Below, one piece after another: positions 1 through 5,056 of a stretch of DNA of 5,056 nt; the stretch's first letter is position 1, and every line of letters begins with the position of its first letter. The DNA is from Deltaproteobacteria bacterium. GTDB lineage: Bacteria > Desulfobacterota > Deferrisomatia > Deferrisomatales > Deferrisomataceae. A program made the translations under genes and the position numbers. The notes beneath the pieces were generated by a model. The model did not search any database and was not told the origin of the DNA. It saw only the letters and a program-made list of their open reading frames with translations. The DNA lies in assembly GCA_013152215.1 (NCBI GenBank), contig JAADGT010000073.1, forward strand, positions 3,535 to 8,590. The letters run 5' to 3'.

Positions 1-128
1 GGCTCCGGCTGGGGTTCGGCCTGGGGCGGGGGCGGGCTGGCAGGCTCCTGGGTGGCAACGGGTTGGGACTGGGTGCAGCCGACGAGCAGAGCAAGGCCCG
101 CGGCCAGAAAGAGTCGGGGCGTATTCAC
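1..128 (-). CDS. Putative lipoprotein, N-terminal part only (runs off left edge)
   Basis: A GTG start at 126-128 opens a frame that stays open to the window edge (42 complete codons). The N-terminus begins MNTPRLFLAAGLALLVGC: one basic residue, a short hydrophobic helix and an LVGC lipobox, with Cys18 as the expected lipidated residue. Thr rather than Asp follows the Cys, which by the usual +2 rule favours the outer membrane. After the Cys comes a low-complexity stretch rich in Pro, Gln, Glu and Ala, typical of the flexible linker of an envelope lipoprotein. A GGGAG Shine-Dalgarno at 135-139 sits 6 nt before the start. The gene is co-directional with the hdr/met operon but lies about 108 nt beyond hdrB, behind a probable terminator, so it is probably a separate unit. 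The functional domain lies outside the window, so no role can be given. Confidence 0.7.
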   Translation of the reverse strand, partial: MNTPRLFLAAGLALLVGCTQSQPVATQEPASPPPPQAEPQPE

Positions 129-134
129 GGTGTT

Positions 135-174
135 CTCCCGGGTTGGAGGAAACAAGACAGGTTCGGCCCGGGAG
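135..174 (-). promoter_or_regulatory. Possible leader hairpin covering the lipoprotein Shine-Dalgarno
   Basis: In the minus-strand transcript, CTCCCGGG (167-174) can pair perfectly over 8 bp with CCCGGGAG (135-142), leaving a 24-nt loop. The 3' arm contains the GGGAG that serves as ribosome-binding site for the lipoprotein start at 128. If it forms, the stem would hide the site and lower or gate translation. Both arms contain the self-complementary CCCGGG, so part of the match comes cheaply in GC-rich DNA. The regulatory role is an inference. Confidence 0.3.
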
Positions 175-214
175 GGTACCACACCGGCCAGACAAACCGA
201 ATAAGAGGGGGATT

Positions 215-234
215 AAAAGAGGCCGAAGCCCCCC
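215..234 (-). terminator. Probable Rho-independent terminator after hdrB
   Basis: Directly after the hdrB TGA, the minus strand reads a G-rich arm, an exceptionally stable C(UUCG)G tetraloop and a complementary GCC-U-C arm, followed at once by TTTT (215-218). The inner 3 bp are perfect (C228-G223, G229-C222, G230-C221), then come G-U, G-C and two more possible G-U pairs. The stem is short but capped by UUCG and followed by U residues. Its place at the end of the last operon gene supports the call. A downstream CCCCC (207-211) could pair with the same G run and compete with the stem. Confidence 0.6.
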
Positions 235-236
235 AA

Positions 237-1112
237 TCAGGCGTGGCCCGCGCGGGCCAAGGCCGGCCGGGGATCCACCGCCGACTGATCGAGCGCGGCC
301 GCCGCCAGGGGCAGGCCCTGGGCCAGCGTGAGGAGCTGGGTCACGTACACCACCGGCAGGGTGAACCCCAGGTCCCCGGCCATCTCGGGCTGGCGTTCGT
401 CCAGGTTCACCTGGCACAGGGGGCACGCCACGGCCACCACGTCCGCGCCCCGGGCCTTGGCGTCGGCCAGCACCTTGGCCGTCATCTCCTTGGCCCGCTC
501 CACCTGGGGCACCGAGAGGCTGCCCCCACAGCAGTCCGTCTTGCGGGACCAGTCCACGGGCTCGGCCCCCAGCGCCCGCACGATCCGCTCCATGGCGGTG
601 GGGTTCTCGGGATCGGGAGCCCCGGTGATCCGGGCCGGGCGGGTGAGCAGGCATCCGTAGTAGCAGGCCACCTTGAGGCCGTGGAGCGGCCGGCGCGGCT
701 CGAAGCCGTCGTCCGTGCACCGGCTCTCCAGCAGGTCCAGGGCGTTGGCCACGGTTACCGTGTCGCGGTACTCGTAGCCCATCCAGTCGTCCACGCGCAC
801 GGCCAGCCCCCCGTCCTCCCGGTACTCGGCCAGGGCGGCCTTGAACCGGCCGTAGCAGGCCGCGCAGGGGGCCACCACCCGATCGAGGCCCATCCGCTCC
901 ACCAGGGCCAGGTTGCGCAGGGGCAGGCCCACCGCCAGGAACGCGTCCGTGCCGTGGGCCGGCGTGGTGCCGCAGCAGGTCCAGCCCTTCGGCTCCACCA
1001 GGTCCACCCCCAGGGCCCCGGCCGCCGCCCGGAACGAAACGTCGTAGGCCCTGCCCGTGGCGTGGAGGGAGCACCCCGGGTAGTAGGCCACCCGGTTCGG
1101 TGCAGGCCCCAC
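237..1112 (-). CDS. hdrB: Heterodisulfide reductase subunit B-like protein (HdrB)
   Basis: A 291-residue protein with two complete CCG (cysteine-rich) domains, the signature of HdrB. Domain 1 has C14 (YYPGC), C46-C47 (TCCGT) and C83/C86 (CAAC). Domain 2 has C154 (YYGC), C194-C195 (DCCGG) and C230/C233 (CPLC). In the family these cysteines hold two noncubane 4Fe-4S clusters that in methanogens reduce the CoM-S-S-CoB disulfide. In bacterial met/hdr clusters the true substrate is unsettled and HdrB acts as part of a cytoplasmic electron-transfer complex with HdrA, HdrC, MvhD and MetFV. The start is a GTG; this frame is closed by a TGA at 1146-1148 and I see no other good start between. No convincing Shine-Dalgarno precedes it, because the nearest purine-rich stretch is about 25 nt upstream. 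It is the last gene of the operon. The weak start and the missing hdrC stop raise the possibility that it is really the C-terminal half of an HdrC-HdrB fusion. Confidence 0.93.
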   Translation of the reverse strand: MGPAPNRVAYYPGCSLHATGRAYDVSFRAAAGALGVDLVEPKGWTCCGTTPAHGTDAFLAVGLPLRNLALVERMGLDRVVAPCAACYGRFKAALAEYREDGGLAVRVDDWMGYEYRDTVTVANALDLLESRCTDDGFEPRRPLHGLKVACYYGCLLTRPARITGAPDPENPTAMERIVRALGAEPVDWSRKTDCCGGSLSVPQVERAKEMTAKVLADAKARGADVVAVACPLCQVNLDERQPEMAGDLGFTLPVVYVTQLLTLAQGLPLAAAALDQSAVDPRPALARAGHA

Positions 1113-1611
1113 CCACGGGACCCGGCGGCCGGACCACCTCGGGCATCAGCCGGATCTTGCCCTTGCGGATCATCCGCAACCCCATGGGGAGGTCGCGGAA
1201 CGGCTGCTTCTCCCGCAGGTTCAGCTCGCCCATGAGCCCCAGCTCGTACACCCGGCCCAGCAGCTTCACCTGCCGCATGAACACCTTGTAGAACCGGGCC
1301 ACCTCGGGCATCAGCCGGATCTTGCCCGTCTCCTGCCGGAACCGGTCCAGGATGGCCGGCAGGTCGATGCCCTGGGGGCACCGGGTCACGCAGGTCTGGC
1401 ACGAGGCGCACAGCCACACCGTCCGGCTGCGGGCCACCGAGGCGTCGCCGTCCTGGATGGCCCGGAGCACCTCGCTGGGCAGCAGGTCGAAGTGCTCGGC
1501 CATGGGGCACCCGGCCGAGCACCGCTGGCACTGGTAGCACAGGTACGCGTTCTCTCCGGTGGTCTGCTCGACCCGGCGGGCCACGGACTCACGGGTTTGG
1601 GTCACGGTCAT
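1111..1611 (-). CDS. hdrC: Heterodisulfide reductase subunit C-like protein (HdrC), no in-frame stop
   Basis: The ATG at 1609-1611 has a GGAG ribosome-binding site 7 nt upstream (1619-1622) and lies 29 nt after metF. About 167 residues look genuine. There are two ferredoxin-type 4Fe-4S motifs, C25-x2-C28-x2-C31-x3-C35 (YQCQRCSAGCP) and C68-x2-C71-x2-C74-x3-C78 (ASCQTCVTRCP). A helical C-terminal region follows with the family-like RVYELGLMGELNLR segment and GLRMIRKGKIRLMPE near residues 144-158. HdrC relays electrons between HdrA and HdrB. The reading frame does not stop where the family should end (usually about 185-195 residues). It stays open through all of hdrB and to position 1, so the left boundary given here is where family-like sequence ends, not a stop codon. 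hdrB lies one base ahead in frame. A sequence error, a true frameshift, or an HdrD-like fusion would each explain this. Confidence 0.85.
1136..1162. repeat. 27-bp direct repeat, copy A (within hdrC 3' end)
   Basis: This copy is identical over 27 bp to 1301-1327 and lies exactly 165 bp (55 codons) away in the same frame. On the coding strand both copies encode GKIRLMPEV. The match extends about 5 bp further on the side toward the following codons with one mismatch. This copy sits where HdrC proteins usually carry a GK-x-x-LLP-type motif, so it is probably the native position. Confidence 0.9.
1301..1327. repeat. 27-bp direct repeat, copy B (within hdrC middle)
   Basis: This is the second perfect copy of the 27-bp unit at 1136-1162. 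It encodes residues 96-104 of HdrC, just after the second iron-sulfur motif. Here family members more often have a variable linker before the PEVARFYK-like segment, so this copy may have been homogenised from copy A by recombination, or be an assembly effect. Confidence 0.9.
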
Positions 1612-1640
1612 AGGAACACTCCGGTTGGTGGCTTCGTTCC

Positions 1641-2627
1641 TCACCCCGCCTCGGCCGCGCCGGGCAGGGGTTGGGGCCGGGGCAGGAGGCCCGCGCCCTC
1701 CACGATGGGCCGCACGGCCTCCTCCCACTCGATGGCCATGATGTGCACTCCGGCCACCCCCGGGATCTCGCGGACCTCCTGGATCTGCTCGATGCAGATC
1801 CGGATGCCCTCGGCTCGGAACGCCTTGGACCGCTCGGCCTTGTCGTCGATGCCCTTGCCCGCCGCCACCATGCGATCCACGATCTCGTCGGGCACGTCCA
1901 TGCCCGGCACCTGGTCGCGCATGTACTTGGCCATGCCCGGCCCCTTGAGGGGGCTCAGGCCCGCCAGCACGTACACCTTGTCCAGGAGCCCCAGGTCGCC
2001 CAGGCGGGCCATGAACTCCCGGAACCGGTCCATGTTGTAGATGCACTGGGTCTGGATGAACCGGGCCCCGGCCTTCACCTTTTTGGCCACCCGGAACGGG
2101 CGGTAGGGGTACGGCTCGGCGAAGGGGTTCTCGGCCGCCCCCAGGAAGAACCGGGGAGGCTCGCCCTCCACCTCCTCGCCGTTGGCGAACACCCCTCGGT
2201 CCCCCATGTCGGCCATGATCTTCAGCAGTTGGATCGAGTCGATGTCCCACACGTTCTTGGCGCCCGGGTGGTTGCCGAACGTCTGGTGGTCGCCCGACAG
2301 GCACAGCAGGTTCCGAAGCCCCAGGGCCCAGGCGCCCAGCAGGTCCGCCTGGATCGCCAGACGGTTCCGGTCGCGGCAGGTCATCTGCACCACCGGTTCC
2401 ACGCCGGCCTGCTGGGCCAGCAGGGCCGCGGCGATCGACGACATGCGCACCACCGCGGTCTGGTTGTCGGTGATGTTCACGGCGTCGGCCGCCCCCCGCA
2501 GGAGGTCGGCCTTGCGCCGGATCACGGCCGGATCCGCCCCCTTGGGCGGCCCCAGCTCGGCGGTGACCGCGAACGATCCGGATTCGAGCACGCGTTCCAA
2601 ATTGCTGCGGGCATCGGTCTGGGACAT
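1641..2627 (-). CDS. metF: Methylenetetrahydrofolate reductase (MetF)
   Basis: A 328-residue flavoprotein of the short MetF family that interconverts 5,10-methylene-THF and 5-methyl-THF, the last tetrahydrofolate step of the methyl branch of the Wood-Ljungdahl pathway. Visible family hallmarks are the AELGPPKG segment with the expected catalytic Glu25, NITDNQ (51-56), TCRDRNR (83-89), LCLSGDHQTFGNHP (108-121) with the following AKNVWDIDSIQLL, FIQTQ (190-194) and the C-terminal helix GVAGVHIMAIEWEEAV. The start is the ATG at 2625-2627 with AGGAG at 2635-2639, 7 nt upstream. The same frame stays open far upstream across metV, but that part is not protein-like. MetF follows metV by 35 nt and precedes hdrC by 29 nt. 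Pairing with MetV and Hdr/MvhD indicates the multi-subunit type studied in Moorella rather than a stand-alone NAD(P)H enzyme. Confidence 0.96.
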   Translation of the reverse strand: MSQTDARSNLERVLESGSFAVTAELGPPKGADPAVIRRKADLLRGAADAVNITDNQTAVVRMSSIAAALLAQQAGVEPVVQMTCRDRNRLAIQADLLGAWALGLRNLLCLSGDHQTFGNHPGAKNVWDIDSIQLLKIMADMGDRGVFANGEEVEGEPPRFFLGAAENPFAEPYPYRPFRVAKKVKAGARFIQTQCIYNMDRFREFMARLGDLGLLDKVYVLAGLSPLKGPGMAKYMRDQVPGMDVPDEIVDRMVAAGKGIDDKAERSKAFRAEGIRICIEQIQEVREIPGVAGVHIMAIEWEEAVRPIVEGAGLLPRPQPLPGAAEAG

Positions 2628-2662
2628 GGCACGGCTCCTGGCGAGGCTGGAATGCTGGAAAG

Positions 2663-3388
2663 CTATGAGGCTAGGAGGCTGCTGGGCTGCGCCGGCTCGG
2701 ACTCCTCGGCCGGTGGGGGGCCGCGACGCAGGTCCTCGCGCACGATCCGGCCGGGGCCGCCGCTGGGACCGGGCGACCAGTCCTTGGGCGGCTGGATCTC
2801 CGCCAGCCGGTCCAGGTGACCCAGGGCCTCCATCCGCTCGTAGATCAGGTGCCACGCACAGGGGGTGTCGGGGCTGATCTCGCACTTGCCGCCCTGGGAG
2901 CCCCCGCACGGCCCGTTCAGAAGGCTTTTGGAGCACCGGGCCACCGGGCAGATGCCGTCGGTCAGCCCCAGCACGCAGTCCCCGCACCCGGCGCACCGAG
3001 CCTCCCACACCCCGTGCTCGGTGGGCAGGCCGTAGAACTTGGTGTTCAGCCCCGGCACGGTGCGCAGCTCGGGGAACCGCTCCACCATGGCCTGCACCCC
3101 CACCCCGCAGGCCAGGCTCACCACGCAGTCGACCCCCTCCAGGGACGGCCGGGCGGCGTCCAGGTACTCCCACTCGCACTGGCGCTGCACCACGCCGTGG
3201 GTGGCGTCGAGCGAGCGGCCCTGCACGCGGGCCCGCATGCGGAGCGAAGCGGCCAGAACCTCGGCCTCCTTCTCGCCTCCGGCGAAGCACACGGTCACGC
3301 AGGTGCCGCACCCCAACACCGCCACCCGTTCGGCCCCCTCGGTCAGGGCCAGGATCTCGTCCAAGGGCTTCTGTTCGGCCACGATCAT
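2663..3388 (-). CDS. metV: Methylenetetrahydrofolate reductase partner subunit MetV
   Basis: A 241-residue Cys-rich protein matching the MTHFR C-terminal/zinc-binding family (MetV). Early residues GCGTCVTVC (26-34) open the first Cys-rich domain, and SLACGVGVQ (91-99) belongs to the same half. A ferredoxin-like run C132-x2-C135-x2-C138 (CAGCGDC) is followed by C147 and C152, then the family hallmark LLNGPCGGSQGGKCE (156-170) and C177. In known complexes MetV binds MetF and carries iron-sulfur and zinc sites that carry electrons to the MetF flavin. The conserved PPKDWS motif lies at 200-205; the last 20 residues are a Pro/Ser-rich tail. The ATG at 3386-3388 overlaps the mvhD TGA by 4 nt (ATGA) and has a GGAGG 6-7 nt upstream, suggesting translational coupling. 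The stop is TAG. Confidence 0.95.
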   Translation of the reverse strand: MIVAEQKPLDEILALTEGAERVAVLGCGTCVTVCFAGGEKEAEVLAASLRMRARVQGRSLDATHGVVQRQCEWEYLDAARPSLEGVDCVVSLACGVGVQAMVERFPELRTVPGLNTKFYGLPTEHGVWEARCAGCGDCVLGLTDGICPVARCSKSLLNGPCGGSQGGKCEISPDTPCAWHLIYERMEALGHLDRLAEIQPPKDWSPGPSGGPGRIVREDLRRGPPPAEESEPAQPSSLLAS

Positions 3389-3852
3389 GCCCGCACCTCC
3401 GCTTCCGCACCCGCCCCGGCCCGCTCGTCCGGGGCGTCGGCGCCCTTGAGGGGGTTGGGACCCAGGGCGCGCACCCGCTCGGTCATCTCCTCGCAGATCT
3501 CGGCGAACCGCTGGGCCTGGGCCGACGAGAGGTTGTACATCCGCACCCGCTCGCCGCCGATCCCGATCTCGTCCAAGAGCCCGGCGATGTACCGGACCCG
3601 CCTCTTCGCGTTCGTATTACCTTCCAGGTAATGGCAGTCGCCCTCCAGTCACCCGGCCACGAACGCGCCGTCGGCGCCCCGCTCGAACGCCTCGAGCACG
3701 TGGGCCACGTCGAGCTTGCCGGTGCACGGGAGCCGCACCACCCGCACCCCCTCGGGGTAGCGCAGCCTCATGGCGCCGGCCAGGTCGGCCGCTCCGTAGG
3801 CGCAGTGGTGGCAGCAGAAGGCCACGATCCTGGGTTCGAACTCCTGAGACAT
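3385..3852 (-). CDS. mvhD: MvhD/FrhD-type iron-sulfur subunit, selenocysteine-containing
   Basis: A 155-residue protein if the in-frame TGA at 3649-3651 is read as selenocysteine (residue 68). Upstream of it lie MSQEFEPRIVAFCCHHCAY, AADLAG, the LPCTGKLD motif (Cys43) and GADGAFVAG. Downstream, in the same frame, come LEGDCHYLEGN (Cys73), AKRRVRY, RVRMYNLSSA and LGPNPLK, all typical of the MvhD delta subunit. The TGA stands exactly where other members have Cys in VAG-C-xEGxCHY. The family binds a 2Fe-2S cluster and passes electrons from a partner such as a hydrogenase to the HdrA flavin. The start ATG at 3850-3852 has GGAGG about 6 nt upstream. hdrA ends 64 nt before, and metV overlaps by 4 nt. 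The Ala/Glu-rich C-terminal tail after LGPNPLK looks like a lineage-specific extension. A true nonsense mutation is unlikely because both sides are fully conserved and a SECIS-like hairpin follows. Confidence 0.92.
3608..3641 (-). promoter_or_regulatory. Bacterial SECIS-like hairpin for mvhD Sec68
   Basis: Sixteen nt after the UGA, ATTACCT (3626-3632) pairs perfectly over 7 bp with AGGTAAT (3616-3622) around a GGA loop (3623-3625). The loop begins 24 nt downstream of the UGA and starts with G, matching the described bacterial SECIS pattern: a small apical loop with an early G, roughly 16-37 nt from the UGA. A lower 3-bp helix (GCG 3639-3641 with CGC 3608-3610) can extend the structure across an internal loop. 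The codons in the stem (TAC CTG GAA GGT AAT) depart from the G/C-ending codons used nearly everywhere else here, which suggests selection for RNA structure. It would be bound by SelB with Sec-tRNA. Confidence 0.75.
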
Positions 3853-3916
3853 GGAAGACCTCCGTGGAGTACGGTGGTAAATCGAGGGGTATCCGAGAAA
3901 TAGAGAGCCGCTGCGC

Positions 3917-5056
3917 TCAACATCCGCCGGGCGCGGCAGAGGCGTCCCCCTCGCCCCGGTACCAGGTGTCGGCCCCCAGCAGGGCGTCCACGGTGGCGGC
4001 CACCTGGTCGTCGGTGTAGTGGGCAAGCTGGATCGCCTTGGCCGGGCACTCGGCCGCGCACACCCCGCATCCGTGGCAGGTGGCCGGCTCCACGTACGCC
4101 GCACCCGCGATCCCGCCGGCGCCCTGCAGATCGGGCCGGATCTGCGGCACGTCGTAGGGGCACACCCGCACGCAGGTCAGGCACCCGGCACACCGCTCCG
4201 GTGCGACCTCGGCCACCACCCCCTCGCTCTCCACGTGCTCCTTGGCCAGCACCGTGGCCGCCCGGGCCGCCGCGGCCTGGGCCTGGGCCACCGACTCGGC
4301 CAGGAGCTTGGGGTAGTGGGCCAGCCCCGCCAGGTACAGACCCCGGGTCTGGAAGTCCACGGGCCGGAGCTTCACGTGGGCCTCCAGCAGGAACCCGTCG
4401 CTGTCCAGGGGCACCTTCAGCCGGGTGGCCAGCTCCCCCAGGTCCGCGTGGGGCACGATCGGCTCGGCCAGCACCAGGAGCTCCGGGCTGAGCGACACCT
4501 CCCGGCCGGTGCCCGCGTCGCGGTACCACACCCGCACCGTGCCGTCGCCCGTGGACACCTGGGGCGGCTCGGCCTCGTCGTACCGCCGGAACACCACGCC
4601 CCGGCGACGGGCCTCGGTGTAGAGCCTCTCCTTGAACCCGTACGTGCGGATGTCCTTGTACAGCACCGTGATCCGGGCCTGGGGCCGGAGCTCCTTAAGG
4701 ATCAGGGCGTTCTTGAGCGCGGTGACGCAGCAGGTGCGGCTGCAGAACCGCTGGGCCGGCCCCACGCACAGCACCATGACCACCTCGTCGGGGATGGACC
4801 GGCGGGCGATGGGAAGGTCCAGGTCGTGGCCGTTGCCCGAGGCCTTGTGGAACAGGAACTCCTCGAAGTCGAGACCGGTCACGATGTCGGGGTGGGAGCC
4901 CAGGCCCAGGTCCGGGCCCCGGTACTCCCGCGCGCCGGTGGCCACGATCACGGCGCCGTGCTCGATCACGTCAGTGTCGCCCGAGCGGTGGCGAAGCCGG
5001 CTCGTGAAGTTGCCGGTGAACCCCGAGATCTCGGCCAGCTCGGTTTCGAAATGCAC
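3917..5056 (-). CDS. hdrA: Heterodisulfide reductase subunit A-like protein (HdrA), C-terminal part
   Basis: The last 379 residues of HdrA; the 5' end lies beyond the right edge, and the GTG at the edge is an internal Val codon. Counting from the edge: VIVATGAREY (37-45) is the end of the FAD/NAD-type Rossmann domain, CVG (97-99) and CSRTCC (105-110) are the HdrA-specific iron-sulfur site, followed by the strongly conserved VLYKDIRTYGFKE (131-143). GLYLAGLAHYPK (229-240) is the second flavin-fold ATG-like segment. Two ferredoxin motifs end the protein: C289-x2-C292-x2-C295-x3-C299 and C327-x2-C330-x2-C333-x3-C337. HdrA holds the FAD where electron bifurcation is proposed and receives electrons from MvhD, encoded next. 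All visible cluster cysteines are Cys, with no Sec. The tail GDASAAPGGC is unremarkable. Cytoplasmic. Confidence 0.95.
   Translation of the reverse strand: MHFETELAEISGFTGNFTSRLRHRSGDTDVIEHGAVIVATGAREYRGPDLGLGSHPDIVTGLDFEEFLFHKASGNGHDLDLPIARRSIPDEVVMVLCVGPAQRFCSRTCCVTALKNALILKELRPQARITVLYKDIRTYGFKERLYTEARRRGVVFRRYDEAEPPQVSTGDGTVRVWYRDAGTGREVSLSPELLVLAEPIVPHADLGELATRLKVPLDSDGFLLEAHVKLRPVDFQTRGLYLAGLAHYPKLLAESVAQAQAAAARAATVLAKEHVESEGVVAEVAPERCAGCLTCVRVCPYDVPQIRPDLQGAGGIAGAAYVEPATCHGCGVCAAECPAKAIQLAHYTDDQVAATVDALLGADTWYRGEGDASAAPGGC

Noticed and set aside
63..1235. Long plus-strand open frame opposite hdrB and hdrC
   Set aside because: His/Gly/Pro/Arg-rich product with no recognisable motifs; it is the antisense shadow of hdrB in high-GC DNA.
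755..1540. Minus-strand 261-codon frame overlapping hdrC and hdrB
   Set aside because: It is a third frame with Pro/Gly/Arg-rich content and no motifs, while hdrC and hdrB occupy the other two frames.
1671..2819. Plus-strand open frame opposite metF
   Set aside because: Composition is typical of antisense to a GC-rich gene and there is no ribosome-binding site or family motif.
1641..3410. A long open frame suggesting a 589-residue MetF with a large N-terminal extension
   Set aside because: The first 261 residues are Arg/Gly-rich translation overlying metV out of frame; a good Shine-Dalgarno and ATG at 2627 mark the real metF start.
3649..3852. mvhD read as a pseudogene or as two small separate genes split at the TGA
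   Set aside because: Both halves match MvhD in one frame, the TGA replaces a conserved Cys site, and a SECIS-like hairpin follows at the right distance.
3853..3916. Internal promoter between hdrA and mvhD
   Set aside because: The 64-nt gap is somewhat richer in A/T but I find no convincing -35/-10 pair; it is better read as a simple intra-operon spacer with the mvhD Shine-Dalgarno.
3917..3919. hdrA terminal TGA (after ...GGC) as a second Sec codon of GCU type
   Set aside because: The translation beyond it is not protein-like, runs into the mvhD leader, and HdrA is already full length at its C-terminus with both ferredoxin motifs.
1..5056. tRNA, rRNA, CRISPR array, insertion sequence or attachment site
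   Set aside because: No cloverleaf-like elements, regularly spaced repeats, transposase coding or terminal inverted repeats were seen; the 27-bp repeat pair is internal to hdrC.

Overview
This window is a single G+C-rich operon on the minus strand, reading right to left. It encodes a flavin-based electron-transfer module built around methylenetetrahydrofolate (CH2-THF) reductase. In transcription order it carries hdrA (3' part only, running off the right edge), mvhD, metV, metF, hdrC and hdrB. A probable Rho-independent terminator follows, then the 5' end of a separate lipoprotein gene that runs off the left edge. The gene set matches the MetFV-HdrABC-MvhD complex known from acetogens such as Moorella and from anaerobes using the Wood-Ljungdahl pathway in either direction. 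The base composition, selenoprotein use and gene set suggest a high-GC anaerobe, perhaps of the former Deltaproteobacteria (Desulfobacterota-like). That taxonomic guess is an inference with low certainty.

Region by region: 3917-5056 is the C-terminal 379 residues of HdrA, with part of the FAD domain, a CSRTCC iron-sulfur site and two ferredoxin-type 4Fe-4S motifs. 3385-3852 is mvhD, which is intact only if the in-frame TGA at 3649-3651 is read as selenocysteine; a compact hairpin of bacterial SECIS type lies just downstream of that codon. metV (2663-3388) overlaps the end of mvhD by 4 nt (ATGA). metF is at 1641-2627, hdrC starts at 1611 and hdrB occupies 237-1112.

How the parts should work together (family knowledge): HdrA carries the bifurcating FAD and ferredoxin-like clusters. 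MvhD is the 2Fe-2S adaptor that hands electrons to HdrA. HdrC (two cubane clusters) and HdrB (two CCG-type noncubane clusters) relay electrons, and MetF with its zinc/iron-sulfur partner MetV interconverts methylene-THF and methyl-THF. No hydrogenase, CODH/ACS or FlxABCD partner is visible in this window.

Two things stand out. First, mvhD is a selenoprotein gene that routine gene calling would split or call broken. Second, the hdrC reading frame has no stop codon anywhere from its start to the left edge of the window, while hdrB lies in the +1 frame with no convincing ribosome-binding site. A one-base change in a short G run at the junction would fuse the two into an HdrD-like HdrC-HdrB protein. 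This is either a sequence error, a real frameshift, or a recoding event. hdrC also contains a 27-bp perfect direct repeat, in frame, 165 bp apart.
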